This document shows, one piece after another, positions 19,950 through 31,430 of a stretch of 64,000 nucleotides of DNA. The DNA is from Notolepis coatsorum (taxonomy: Eukaryota; Chordata; Actinopteri; Aulopiformes; Paralepididae), in assembly GCA_963971535.1 (NCBI GenBank), contig OZ020592.1:56424836-56488835 (forward strand), in the 5' to 3' direction. Position 1 is the first letter of the stretch. Every line of letters begins with the position of its first letter. Position numbers and translations under genes: made by a program. The notes below the pieces were generated by a model, which searched no databases, was not told where the DNA came from, and saw only the letters and a list, made by a program, of their open reading frames with translations.

Positions 19950-21355
19950 GACAGCAGGGGGGGCATGGCGGTGAGGGAGTGGAACAGTTTGGTTCTCCCT
20001 TGGGGGCGTCGCGGCACTATTCCTCCCGACCACAGTGACACAAAGTTTTATTTATCTCCCCTCCCCATCTGTGCAGCCCGTCTCAAATTCTCTCCGAGAA
20101 AGGTCTTTGGGATTATCAGCACCGCCGTTCTAATATAACTGCTACATCACAGAGTGGGCCGCCAATGGCGGTGGAAGTCTGTCAGGCGTGCCGAGTTCCA
20201 TCTTCCTCGCGCTTGAGGAGCGGGTTCACCCAGAGTACACCTGCTGTAATAGGGACATTCAAACAAGAGCCGCCGAGAGTAAATGTGCTCTAATGACGAG
20301 GAGCCGCGAGTCTCCATCTCCTTCCCCCTTCTGTTCTCCCCGTTTCCTTTCTCATTCAGGGTACAATTGGTGTGTTGCTTTATATCTTCGGTGCCACACA
20401 AACTCTCCGCTGACAATACCAGCGACGCACTCCAGGTTCACGGAGAGGCGACGTGACTGACGGGACAGTGGGGTCTCGGAGCTCATTTCGAACCGGGAGC
20501 TTCTGTTCTATGAATAGGGAAACACAGAAGGAGATGAAACAACCGGCATGTTGTTGCTCTCGGGGGGGGGGGGGGGTTTAGAAAACCCAAGTGTGCCCTC
20601 AGTGGCTGGGGGGTCTGGTACATGTCCAGGAGTAATCTCATTAACTATCGCGCACCAGGATGTAGACCAAGTGCCTGCGTTGTGTAATTTGTGGGACGCA
20701 ACACATACGTGTGTGTGTGTGACAGTCAGAGACTGTGTCTGGCTCGGCCTGATTGCATCAAATCACATCTCAGGCTGTGATAGGTATGGGGGGGGTGGGG
20801 GGTAGTAGTAGATGGGGGGCAGAGGGTGTGGGGGGGGTGGAGTTGGAACAGCGCCGTGTCGTGGCGGCACGTTGACTCGTTGACCTCCCCATGACTCCTC
20901 CGCTGCGAGAGAGAGAGGGGCTGCGAGTGAGCGCGGGGCGGGGCTGGCACCACCGAGAGCGGGTTGCCATGACAACACCTGCAGTGTACCGGCGCAATCG
21001 TTTATTTACCACTCAGGGGGCTGGCTAATGGTGGCATTCTGATGGGGCCCCATCGCTCATGTTTCCCGACCGGAGAACCGACTGGCAGCCAACAGAGCCT
21101 GAAGAGGGAGAAGGTTGGCGAGGGAGGGTTGGCCCGGGAGCACGCGGTGTGAACGACAAGGACCGGGACAGGTGTGGGGTGGGAGCCCTCCATGCATCCT
21201 GATGAGGGAGGGGTAATAGCTGTTCTCTCACTCCCTCTCTCTTCCTTATTCTCCATCTCTTCAGTGTTCCCGTCTTACCTAAAAAGGGTTTCCAGTGATT
21301 CTGAGGGGTTTGTTTATTTTTTTCCCCTTGTGTGTTTTTCTCAGAGACTCCAAAG
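19950..21355. other. skap1 intron, GC-richer, nothing assigned
   Basis: Contains a G-run at 20562-20576, G-rich tracts around 20788-20840, and no exon recognised on either strand. The higher GC content than its neighbours is notable, but no CpG-island gene start is supported. Confidence 0.5.
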
Positions 21356-21555
21356 NNNNNNNNNNNNNNNNNNNNNNNNNNNNNNNNNNNNNNNNNNNNN
21401 NNNNNNNNNNNNNNNNNNNNNNNNNNNNNNNNNNNNNNNNNNNNNNNNNNNNNNNNNNNNNNNNNNNNNNNNNNNNNNNNNNNNNNNNNNNNNNNNNNNN
21501 NNNNNNNNNNNNNNNNNNNNNNNNNNNNNNNNNNNNNNNNNNNNNNNNNNNNNNN
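21356..21555. other. Assembly gap (200 N)
   Basis: Exactly 200 unknown bases, so probably a placeholder length. It lies in the skap1 intron interval that should contain the missing first half of the SH3 domain. Confidence 1.
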
Positions 21556-21711
21556 AATGTGTCTCTATGCTCCATTTCCTCTCAGCCTGTTCTCGAGATA
21601 ATCCAAATGTACTACCAGCCGCTGCCCTAATGGGATTGCCTAAGGCAGACAGAGACAGCACGAGCTTGACCTTCAAGAGAGGGACCTCCATTTAGCTTCC
21701 GTTAACACTTT

Positions 21712-22648
21712 GTATGCCACTCACGGCTTTTCTCGGGTTTACGCCCCGACCGTTGAATGCCACGTCACGAGTATTCTCGTTTTTTTATTTTAATTTTTTT
21801 TATTATTATTATCTGAAATCATATTGCATCACGCAAGCCTACTGTTGGAGATCCAGGGACCGCCGGCGCTCAGATGTGAAAAAAGCGCCCCCTATCATCT
21901 CCCAGATGGTAAATCACCCTTTTGGAATGGACTCAATGAAAGTGAATGGGAGAACGGATTTCTGACTCCACATTTTACTTCTCACTGATGCAGCCGGGGT
22001 CTACCAGAGTTCATTCTGGAGCCTCTGAGCCACGGCGAATATGGGTTATACTGTACACACGATGGATCAATACAATTATCGATTTTTTCGAATGGCGATC
22101 GGAAATTGGAATAAACCATTTGGATACCATCTGACCTCAGGTAAGGAATCTATGTTATCAGTGTTAGGATAATCAGACTCGTTTTCACGGATATATAAGC
22201 GTTTATGTGATATGTGATATGGCTGTTTTGACTGTAAAAGCCAAAAAAAGGAAATAAGAGCAGCGATTATCAGCGCACGGCACAAGCGTGCGTGCGCACA
22301 CATATACTATCGATCATCTAGCGTTTATTTGAAAACGATTCATAAATAGGCAGACAAATGACAACGTTCTGGAATATTCCAGTAAAAGGCGATTATCATA
22401 GGCATGGGTTGTTTTTTCCCCGAAAACGGGTGATTTTCAAAATGCTATCAAACGGAAATGAAACGATAAAAATACAATCTGCCTTGACAATGTTGACTGG
22501 AAAATGATTATTTGATAAGCGACGGGCAGATTAGACACATAGCCATAATTTAAAACATAGATTAGGTGATATTAACGTTAACATTGGCCGTGGATGGTGG
22601 CATTCAAGGGGGTAAAAAGGAAAACACGGCTGGCGCTCAAAGTGTTAA
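21712..22648 (+). mobile_element. piggyBac-like MITE, copy 2 (937 bases)
   Basis: TTAA at 21712-21715 and 22645-22648. Ends are TTAACACTTTGTATGCCA and, in complement, TTAACACTTTGAGCGCCA. Internal blocks match copy 1 in the same order (GGTAAGGAATCTATG, TAGCGTTTATTTGAAAACGA, TTAGACACATAGCCATAAT). Confidence 0.75.
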
Positions 22649-22702
22649 GAAACCCAAACAAAAGGAAACTGAAACGGTAAATCAGGAAAGTTGATGGTGT
22701 AA

Positions 22703-23377
22703 AGCATGTACATGTCAAAATACTTCCCAAAGGTCAGTGAATACCACGATCACAACACCAGAGGGAGCTCCACAAATCATGTTAAACCCAGATTCGGCTC
22801 AAACAAGGGACTAAACACGTTTCGCAATTATGCCACATCAATGTGGAACGCCCTACCCAAAGCTGTAAAGGAATGTGAATCACTACCCACTTTCAAAAAC
22901 ACTCAAAGAACACCTACGGGAGACTGCAATTCGAAACTGGCCCCTGCAAATGTCCTAACCCAACCCCCTCCAATGTACAGTAAATGACCAAGTATGGCTT
23001 TGTCAATATTCCAATGTACAGTGTACAGTGTCCTCCACCCACCCACCCCCTACCCAACCCCCCCCCCCCCCCCCCCCCCACCCACCCAACCCCACCTCCT
23101 CCAATGTACAGTTTCTACGTCAAATGTATATACTCTCTTTTCTGGACTCTTTTTGTATCACAAACAGTATACTGTATTTGCAAATCTGGTATGTCATAAA
23201 TGTATAGATGTAGCAGTATTGTCTATCTGTATGTCGTGTGTGTCATATATGTTATGATGAATTGAAAATGGGGGACCCTGATGTAAACAAGACGAAAGTC
23301 TTTCTCTGGTCTGCATCCCCTTAACAATTGTATGTATTAGCTGTACTGTACCCATTCTGCAATCTGTTAATAAAGTT

Positions 23378-23411
<34 letters not shown>

Positions 23412-23412
23412 G
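22703..23412 (+). mobile_element. LINE 3' end with (AATC)n tail, copy 1
   Basis: Plus frame from 22706 reads MYMSKYFPKVSEYHDHNTRG and SMWNALPKAVKECESLPTF. This is the C-terminus of the same LINE found complete to the RT domain at 58.6-60.2 kb. A two-base loss after AAAAACACTC shifts the frame before the normal end. The 3'UTR has C-rich CCACCCACCC tracts and the TCCAATGTACAG motif three times. It ends TTAATAAAGTTTTC followed by (AATC)n. Confidence 0.85.
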
Positions 23413-23440
23413 CATAATTTACCATATTCACATGGCAGCC

Positions 23441-23501
23441 ATTTTGCTGTTATGTCATGCTCAGGTTGGGATCCCAACCTGGGCATGACATGAGAGCAAA
23501 A
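23441..23501. repeat. Perfect hairpin palindrome centred on GGATCC
   Basis: ATGTCATGCTCAGGTTGG faces its complement CCAACCTGGGCATGACAT around the central GGGATCCC with one mismatch. Flanking TTTGCT/AGCAAA extends the stem. Likely the tip of a small fold-back element; a diverged half-copy lies at 23565-23605. Confidence 0.8.
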
Positions 23502-23609
23502 TGACAAGAGCAAAAAGTTGTGAAGATATTCACACGGCGGCTTTTGCTCTAAAAATGGTGGAAAGTAATCCCAACCTTGAGCATGGCGAGCAAAATGACC
23601 GCAGTGTGA

Positions 23610-25710
23610 ATTGCGGTCAATGGAGGAAGGATTCTGACCTGACTTGGAGCCTCTGTCATTGTTCTCCTCAGCGGGATCTGAGAAATCTTCTTCTAAAATA
23701 AAAAAACAACAACAACAACAATCAAATAAAAATTATTATAATAATAACACATCAGAGGCAAAACAGGGATGAGTAAGAATTCTTGAAAAACAAGAGTTTG
23801 AGAGAAAAAAAACAACAACAACATCAAAACTAAAACTTGAGGCGAGAGAGATTTCTTGGAAAAACCTTCCTCTGAGAGACCTGTGAATAATTTTTTTTTA
23901 AAACAGAACGCCAATAGTTCAATGTACACTTAAACTGAACGGAATGTCCCTGAATCTTGTAAAAAGCATTATCGGAGGTACAAGTGTCATTGATTGCGGG
24001 GCGTGGCTCTCGCTGGTCTGGAGAGGTGACACTGTGATATCCTGCTGCTGCTCTCTCTCCCGTCTCCCACATCCATCCTCACGTTTGTCAGGCTGACAGC
24101 CACGCCACCAGCCAGCAACCCAATACACCCTGCACAGCAACCTGCCTCGCTGCTTCCAGGAAGGCTGGGGAGGAGGCACGCATGCAGGCACACGCCGTGC
24201 ACGTATATTCACATACATACACACACAAGGAGAAGACACAAATACACATACATTCGCAAATATGCACACACACATGCACAAATATATACATGCATACACG
24301 CACGCGCGTGAATATATTTTCAAAATGCATGGAACGACAATTAGAAACCTATGAATTATGCATGAACATGTCTTTCCTAAAACGACGGAATTGCCGCACA
24401 ATGCCGTTAAAGTGCCACCGTGAAGAGGAACAGGAGAAAAAAGAAGAAGTAATCTTGTTTAGCAAAAGAGTCAAACATTTGTTCAGCGGCGTTCAGGTTG
24501 TGTGGAGAGAAGCATCATTCAGCGCAGAGAGGCCACCACTATGGCCCAACGGTTTCTATATCAGTGTGATTTAATTTTCCACTCAATAAAATCAGTCATC
24601 AGCACCAATGCCAATATCACGATCCCTCTGCATTCTCCCCACAGCGTGTGGCCCTGTTAGGGTCTTGGCTCAAAGATAATGGAGGGAGTCCATCACCTGG
24701 AAAATGAGGATTTCAAACTTTTTACATGTATATATTTTCTTTATTATATTTTTATATTTTTAACTACCGGTATGTCATGTCTAGGGCAAGTAATAGGAAA
24801 GGATGCAAAGCATCAACCATTAAATTATGTGCTTATTCCATGTACATTTAATGTGATTTGAGAGTCTATTATATAGAGTCTATTATTATTATTATTTATA
24901 TTATTATCTTTGTCCTACCTGTACCTCCTCTCCCCCATGCTGCAATGACACCTACAATTCCAATTTGAAAGGAACACTTGATTATTCTCATTCCAAACAA
25001 TCAAATATCGTACTGAGTTGACCTTTAATTGTCTACAGAAACTGAAAATGTAGCTATTGTCACATTAGCTTTTAGCTAGCACACAGCCTAGAGGAGACCA
25101 TTGGCTGAATCCTCAGATCATCCAAACATGTCAACAAGTCACATTTGGGGCTAAAACTTGCTGGTTAGTAAGACACTGACCAGCGCTGCCAGCTAGCAAC
25201 TGTAAGCATACCAGTAGCATTACTTATATGCTGAAAATAAACAGGACTTCAACTCAACATTAACCTATTTGGAGAGGAGAGAAAACAAGTTTACTTGCTT
25301 GCTGCCTCCATTCACTCTCATGGTGTTTCTCCCACTGTTTTCACTTTGACAGGTGGGGTTTTGCACAGAAAGTGGGGCCCTATGTGATTTGCATAGTTGG
25401 TGTGCTTATTGTGTGTTTCGGTCAACAAACCTTCTTCAGGGCACATCCTGATCATACTATAAATGCCCTGGAGAACGTTTGTTGGACCAAAATGTTGGTT
25501 AAGTTTTCACAATATGGTGAAGAAGCATGAATACCAGCGTGTTTGAATAATTCTTTACATTTTGTAATCCACTCTGAGAACCTGGGGCAAACAAAGCTGT
25601 ACGGATGCTTTGAAGAATCATTGCAATTGATCTTCGGTAGGCTACCACAGAAAATGTACACCGAGATAAGACGTAAAAGAAACTATGCTAGCCTTTACAC
25701 TGTTAAACTT
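23610..25710. other. skap1 intron, nothing assigned
   Basis: Contains an ACAACA-rich patch (23700-23725), CA-rich DNA with CACGCACGCGCG at 24180-24310, and a short ATT run near 24885. No exon or element supported. Confidence 0.5.
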
Positions 25711-25711
25711 T

Positions 25712-26020
25712 ATACCAGGCCTATTCAACTAGAGGCCCGCGGGCCATAAACAGTCCTTTTGAAATGTTCTATGACCTGCAAGAGGCTGTCTGCTAATCAG
25801 GCCAGTGTTAGGTATTTTTAAAGCACATGTTCTGTAATTGGCTACAACAAGATTACATCCATTCAGTCAAACCACATGTTGCAAAGTGAGAGAAAAGGGA
25901 TGCGTGTGCCGTTTGTTCCATGTAGTAATATATCTATTAACATTAGATTGACAAAGTATTCTGTGTGGCCCATGAACCCACAGCCATTTTCCTATTTGGC
26001 CTACTAGCTATTGAAGTTCA
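25712..26020. mobile_element. hAT-like element remnant
   Basis: The left end, AGGCCTATTCAACTAGAGGC with CCGCGGGCC, resembles the widespread hAT terminus CAACTGGCGGCCCGCGGGCC. The right side has GGCCTACTAGCTATTGAA as an imperfect complement. The left motif recurs at 30.9 kb. Confidence 0.5.
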
Positions 26021-26660
26021 ATAGCCTTTACACTGTTACATTTTACACTGCTAAACTTTACACTGTTAAACTTTACGAGGCTAGTACAGTTTTTAGTCTC
26101 TTTACACTGTAAGGTCACTGCCTTGTACAGAGGGGTGGTGAACGGCCAAAGAGAGAGAGTGATTGATAAGTGACGGGGGTGAGAAACTGAAAGAAAGAGA
26201 CTGTCATTCGATATGCCATCTGTGGTCAGGGTCTGCAGCGGCCCTTCCCAGATGGCTTTGTACGTACGGCATTCTGGCAGTTGGAAGACTGATTTCCCTC
26301 TCACCAGTGATTTTAGCTAAAGGTAATGCACTCGCTACGCGAAACAAAATCTTGATGTATCTTTTTTAATAGATAGGGTGATGGACGACGGCCCGAGAAG
26401 ATCAGATCACCCCCCTTTGTCCTCTTCTGAGGGCTCTGTAGCCACCTGTCACTCGGGACTGTACTGCTCCCCCTCTGCAGGGAGTGTGTGTAATTAGTTT
26501 AGTTTAGATTACTGAGGATAAATAAACACAACAATAAAATAGTGTGTCTTTACTGGGAATAACACATGAACGTATTAGGAATCCGTATTTCCAATGAGGC
26601 CACACACCACATAGAGACAAATCCATAGAGCATAAAAATATGGTATAATTAAGCCTATGA
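26021..26660. other. skap1 intron, nothing assigned
   Basis: Includes a short tandem of TTTACACTGTTAAAC-like words (26028-26075). A minus-strand GDLI-containing stretch near 26395-26440 was examined for SH3 homology and rejected. Confidence 0.5.
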
Positions 26661-26674
26661 GCACTTTGAACTGC

Positions 26675-26706
26675 AACCTCTGTATGAAAAGTGCTATACA
26701 AATAAA

Positions 26707-26752
<46 letters not shown>
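26675..26752 (+). mobile_element. Element tail with (ATT)n
   Basis: TGAAAAGTGCTATACAAATA followed by AAGTTATTATTATT and an ATT array. This is a familiar 3' tail in fish genomes. The source family is not identified. Confidence 0.5.
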
Positions 26753-26754
<2 letters not shown>

Positions 26755-26782
26755 AATCCTCAACAACTACAAAATGATCATT

Positions 26783-28034
26783 AAAAAAGGGGCACTTCAC
26801 CAAAAAACAATGCTGATTTATTTTGCACATAATCTAAAAACTCTAAACAGTTTTGCACACATTCATTTAGTTTGACAGTTATTAGCCCCTTTTGGACATG
26901 CTCTTGGGTCAATGCACTGAAAATGGGGTGCAGGCATTGCCTTTTCGCACATGTAGCACATAACTCTCCATAGCAGACGTATTTGCACATACAAATACTG
27001 CGCTTGGTTTAGGCGAGGCATGGCATCTTGGTAGAGCGAAGGCATGATGTAGAAAGGGAAAGGTACCTCCTCCCCTTGTGTACAGAAGATTGTTTTTATT
27101 ATTTTAAATATAATTTTAAATATGTATTTCAAATATAATCTTTTATATGTATTTCAAATATAATTTTTAATATTTATTTCAAATATAATTTTAAATATGT
27201 ATTTCAAATATAATTTTCAATATTTATTTCAAATATTTATTTCAAATATTATTTCAAATATTTATTTAACTGGCACGTAACTCGACATCTTGCAAATGAG
27301 GGCAACCTCAACTTTTTTCAGAGTTAAAATAAATGTTTTAAATTAAATGAAATGAGGGTCAATGGTATTCCGTAGATAATTAAATAAGCGACCAACGGTG
27401 TTCCATACAGTGAAACTGTATATAAATTGTTTTCTGCAGCCTCTGAGGCGCGTGCCTCCACACGGTCACTTATATCGGGCGCACCTCGCAAACTCGCTCA
27501 AATCTTAATGAGACAAATGCCTCGTGTGTCCTTGGTTGGGAATTAAATTGAAGATAATGAAGATAGCACAGATATACATTTCATCCCATACATTTTCATT
27601 TACATTAGTTATTATGCGTATTTAGGACTTGGGTTCTGGAAGGGTAACTTCAGTGCGGAATAATTCAAGTGGAAATGTGCGGTTAAGTCTAGGAGTCCAG
27701 TGCGAAAAGGGGCTATTAAAAGTAAATTAGTTTGAATATGGCCACCACTGATGTCATATTGAACATTGAATCCTTTTTTGTTGTGTTAATTACAGCACCA
27801 TGAAATGATGTAGATGAAAAAAAAAGCAATACCTTATAGGAACTGCTACCATATCACTTCATGGAGCTGTAATTAACACAACACTTCAATGTCTCCAATG
27901 ACATCACTGGTGGCCATATTCAAAACTCATTGACAGTTATTGAGAGTAAATTAGTGTTTAGAGTTCTTGGATGTGTGTGAGATTATGTGTAAAATAAGTG
28001 AGCATTGTTTTTTTTGGTGAAGTGCCCCTTTAAG
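26783..28034. mobile_element. Long palindromic MITE with an inserted second element
   Basis: The ends AAAGGGGCACTTCACCAAAA (near 26786) and its complement (near 28031) form terminal inverted repeats. Pairing continues inward with CACATAATCT and AACTCTAAAC. A second inverted pair (27735-27810 with 27855-27930: GGCCACCAGTGATGTCAT-like and TTAATTACAGC) completes a near-perfect hairpin once the insertion at 26884-27714 is removed. Confidence 0.75.
26884..27714 (-). mobile_element. Inserted MITE with AGCCCCTTTT ends
   Basis: The ends are AGCCCCTTTTGGACATGC and, in complement at the far side, AGCCCCTTTTCGCACTGGAC. It contains an AT-rich tandem region (27095-27270) built on ATTTCAAATATAATTTT. It shares its right arm (ACTGGACTCC, TTAACCGCACAT) with the left arm of the element at 29096-29697, so the two are copies in opposite orientation. 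Flanks show a short TATTA repeat, which is too short to assign the superfamily. Confidence 0.7.
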
Positions 28035-28670
28035 CACAATACAATATTAACAAACGGGGGTATGGGTCCTGGTCAGATCTTAAATGAATCACAATACAGA
28101 AGCCAAGAAGACACCGATACCGGGGTCAGTTTAGAAATGTCCCAACTAGCATCTGAGGATAGGAAGGCTGGTGTCTAGAGAGCCTGGAGCCTCTGAGCTG
28201 TCCAGAGCGCACGGTAACGGCCTCGCCCTGCCCTGACATTCTTATTAGTGTTGTGTGATTGATGACCAGCGATCAGTCTGAGAGTTACTGCTATGGGCCG
28301 GCACCTGGCAACACGAATATCACAGCCAGGGAAGGTTATCGGAGCCATCTCACTGAGTGTTACGAAAATACCTGTAGGGTGCATGATGTGTGGGTGCGTG
28401 TGTGAATCTCTGCCTGTCTATCTATCTATCAATCTATCTATCTTGTCTATCTGTCGGTCTGTCTGTCTGTGTCTGGTTGGCCGTCAATCTTTGTGTGTGT
28501 GTGTGTGTGTGTGCGTGCGTGTGCGTGTGTGTGTGTATGTGTGTCTACATGTGGGAGTGTGTAATGTACTGTATATCTTCTTGTCTGTATGTGTGCGAGC
28601 ACGCTTGTGTATGTATCTGCCTATATATACACGAGTGGGCGTGTGTGTGAGGCAACCGCACCCCTCGTAC
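28035..28670. other. skap1 intron with TCTA and TG microsatellites
   Basis: A CTAT array (about 28416-28446), CTGT words, and an interrupted (TG)n with GCGTGCGTG at 28490-28550 lie just downstream of the skap1 donor at 28670. Confidence 0.7.
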
Positions 28671-28928
28671 CTGGCAGCACCTCGTAGATATCGTCCTCCT
28701 CTCCCTCCTCATCTTCCTCCTCCTCCTCCTCATCCTCTCGTCCTCCCCCTCTGCCACTCCTCCACCCCTCCTGGCCGGAGGGCTGCGCAAGGCTGGCCCG
28801 CGGTGGGGGAGGCCCCATCAGCCCCTCGATGTCATCGTACGTCTCCTCTTCCTCCTCCTCCTCCTCCTCCTCTTCCTCCTCCTCCTCCTCCTCGTCGTCG
28901 TCAAAGGGGATGAAGTTGGAGCTGAGGT
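28671..28928 (-). CDS. skap1: skap1 coding exon: acidic linker with tyrosine motifs
   Basis: Minus strand, acceptor CCTTTCCTGACAG above 28928, donor GTACGA at 28670. Two bases complete Asp, then LSSNFIPFDDD, a run of 17 Glu, TYDDIEGLMGPPPPRASL, a Gly/Arg-rich spacer, a second Glu-rich run, and DDIYEVLP plus one base. This is the linker between the PH and SH3 domains of SKAP1. The two tyrosines in acidic settings (E-T-Y-D-D-I and D-I-Y-E-V-L-P) correspond to known SKAP1 phosphorylation sites that recruit the Fyn SH2 domain; their use in this species is inferred. The Glu run is encoded by a nearly pure (GAG)n microsatellite, so its length is likely to vary. Confidence 0.92.
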
Positions 28929-29014
28929 CTGTCAGGAAAGGAGGGACGCATCGGTGTTCAGAATCAGAGGTCAAAGGGCATTCAGAGTTGAATTGTTAGC
29001 GTTTGTTTATACTC

Positions 29015-29792
29015 GCTCGGGGTACCATATGGGTGGAGTTTGCCACATAGACCAATTGAATTAGTGCCAGACAGTTTACACTGTTTGCAAGGTAAAGCCC
29101 CTTTCAGACATGCACTGGACTCCTGGCCTTAACCGCACATTAATCGGAGGGGCTATATGTGCGAAAGCAAACATTCAAATGATTCTGCGTGGAGTTTACC
29201 CTCCCAGTACCATAGTCTTAACTCTGCGTAATTACAAACTGAACCCATGTCCGAACACATTGTTTGCAGAATTCACAGTGAGCGAGTGGGCGTATTTGAT
29301 TACCTAGACTAACCATGTTCCATACACAACGATGTTGCGTACAACTGGCCTTTTCCCACTGATAGTTAAATGAAAATGTATGGTTGGTGGAAAAAATGCA
29401 CATCTGTGTTATCTTCATTCTCTTCAATTTCAGTCCCGACCAAGGATAAGACACACAAGGCATTTGTGAGATTGCAGCAAAGTCATACATTTATATTAAA
29501 TGTGTGCTTCTCACAGTGTTTTAGCCTGTATGCAACCATTATTAAGTTATTATTAAACCGAGCGCAGAATTGCCATATTATGCAAAGTTTGCAAACACAT
29601 CTGCCACAGGGAATCGCATGCTGTGTGCGAAAAGGCAACTCCAGGCAATGTCCGCACCTGATTTTAAGCACATCATCCTGAGTGTCCAAAAAGGGGCTTA
29701 CTGTAGCCTACACGTCTGACTCGACAACTTACCTGACATTATCTGGATGTCGTCAGATGTGGTAAACTCCACCCATCTGGTGCTCCGAGCCA
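29015..29792. mobile_element. MITE enclosing a second MITE
   Basis: Terminal inverted repeats ATGGGTGGAGTTTGCCACAT near 29030 and the complement of ATGGGTGGAGTTTACCACAT near 29775, each preceded by GCTCGG. The interior is almost wholly the element at 29096-29697. It lies about 90 bases from the skap1 acceptor at 28929. Confidence 0.7.
29096..29697 (+). mobile_element. Inserted MITE with AAGCCCCTTT ends, second copy
   Basis: The ends are AAGCCCCTTTCAGACATGC and, in complement, AAGCCCCTTTTTGGACACTC. The left arm shares ACTGGACTCC and TTAACCGCACAT with the element at 26884-27714. No transposase is present. Confidence 0.7.
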
Positions 29793-29799
29793 AGTAAAA

Positions 29800-30806
29800 A
29801 CAAAAATAAATAAAAAAAGAAAGAAACGCCAACAATTATGAGCAAATTCTATCTGACCTCCCGGTCCACCGGTGTTACCATAGTTACGGACCACGGCGCA
29901 GCATGCATCACACTTGTCACAGAAAGAAATGGGCCAGAAGAAAATGTTTTACTATACACATCCACTAATTAGTAGACTGATGTATATAGTATATTGAAAA
30001 ACAGAGAAACGACACCCTCGCTCACCTCACGTCTACAGTACATATATATGACGGGTCAGCATCAAGGGGCATCTTCCGCCTTTACACATTGTATGTATAT
30101 ATATAGTGGGGATCAAAAGAGAACAAGTGAGGAAATATTAATCTGGAAACCCCTCTTGATCAAACTGTGTTTTGTAGTATAAAAAAAAAGAAAAAAGAGT
30201 GGGGCTAGGGGGGGATAAGACGGATGGCGGGGGGTGTATATTACTTCCCGCAAACCAGTGGGCCGGTCTGAGCCCATTTTAGAGCAGTGCTCAGATGGAG
30301 GAGCCGTCTGATTGCTGGTGACTGGGCACTGCAACACAGGGTATCAGGTCCTCCTCCATACACCATCGGCCAGGCAGGAATCAATGTCACTGGAGGATAA
30401 CCAGAATGTCTACCAATCAATTTCCCGTAAGTTGGAATTCGGTAGGGGGGGGGGGGGGGCTGAGGAGGAGGAGGAGGAGGTGGGAGGATGTTGGAGAGGT
30501 ACGTGGGGGTGGCGTGCGTGACACAGCCCGTTTGGTGACGCGGTCGAATGAGGTCCTGCACTTGTCTGATTGGCCGGGGCTGGCGGTGATGATGGATAAA
30601 TTGTTTTGTCTGAATCACAGACAATAAAAATGGCTCCCTTTCATTTCTGACCTTTCCACCCCCCCCCACCCCATCCCACCGCACCCAAAACAACACATGG
30701 ATGACTTTGGAAGGGAGACTGCTGTGGAAATAAAGGGAGAGCAAATAGCATTTCTCCAGCCAGCTTACCGGTATGTATCTTTTTGTAAGAGAACATGGTG
30801 GCTTAC
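29800..30806. other. skap1 intron, nothing assigned
   Basis: Contains a short motif GTCAGCATCAAGGGGCATC (30055-30090) that recurs at 39.12 kb, a G-run at 30446-30460, and a C-run near 30660. No exon recognised. Confidence 0.5.
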
Positions 30807-30870
30807 CTTTCAGGACAAAATTGATCTGGTCGACCCATTCCCTGGCCTCTCGAGGACTGCTGGCTGTAAA
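30807..30870 (-). CDS. skap1: skap1 coding exon: PH domain C-terminal helix
   Basis: Minus strand, acceptor CATTTCCCACCAG above 30870 and donor GTAAGC at 30806. The 64 bases encode FTASSPREAREWVDQINFVL, then Lys plus one base. This is the long C-terminal helix of a pleckstrin homology domain, with the invariant Trp in AREWVDQI. It follows the Tyr-Gln end of the previous exon in phase 0 and passes one base (G) to the Asp of the next, matching the SKAP1 order. Confidence 0.93.
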
Positions 30871-30897
30871 CTGGTGGGAAATGGTCACAATGATCAT

Positions 30898-31060
30898 ATG
30901 ACAGTGATACTCAACTGGCGGCCTGCGGGCCAAAAACCTGTCCGTGTCAACTTTCCCGGTGGCCCAGAGAGGACATTATTATATTCGGTTAACATTTCAC
31001 AACAATATTTGAACCCTCTGAAGACGAAGCATATGGCCATGTTTCAGAGGCTCTAGCCTC
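30898..31060 (+). mobile_element. hAT-like terminal fragment
   Basis: CAGTGATACTCAACTGGCGG followed by CCTGCGGGCCAAAAACCTG, a typical hAT left end, related to the one at 25716. It begins about 27 bases from the skap1 acceptor. The right end is not identified. Confidence 0.5.
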
Positions 31061-31430
31061 TAATACAGTAGGTATCATATGAAACTGGAGGTGTTGGGGA
31101 ATCTGTAGATACCAGGCATTTCATGGGTACCAAAGTCGCAACATTTTGAGAATCGGTAAGGCCAATTACAATGGGGTGACCTCTTGACCTCTCACCTAAA
31201 GACATCTGAATGTAACTGGGCTCATTGGAACAAAAAGACTCTCAGCCTTACAACCATATCAGATGTATGCTGATTCCATGCAGTTTAGGGTCAAAACCAT
31301 GCAGTTTTATACTTTTGTCTTGGACTTGCATAAATTGGGTATATCTGTAAAGCTGAGACTGCAATTTAAAAGGTAGTAATGCCATCAAACAGTGACCTGT
31401 AGGCAGAAAGCCTTTTGGCTAAAATTGGGT
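31061..31430. other. skap1 intron, nothing assigned
   Basis: No gene or element recognised. Confidence 0.5.

Noticed and set aside
24088-24401. Cys/Val-rich minus frames at 24.1-24.4 kb
   Set aside because: Derived from CA-rich low-complexity DNA; no domain.
26395-26480. Minus-strand GDLIF-containing stretch as the missing SH3 half
   Set aside because: The DELSF-like core and the aromatic ALYD/GLWD segment are absent, and the local frame breaks at a G-run.
29730-29790. Exon-like minus-strand stretch WVEFTTSDDIQIMS with a strong GTAAGT donor
   Set aside because: It is the terminal inverted repeat of the MITE at 29015-29792. In the phase required between neighbouring skap1 exons it contains a stop, and those exons already join in frame.
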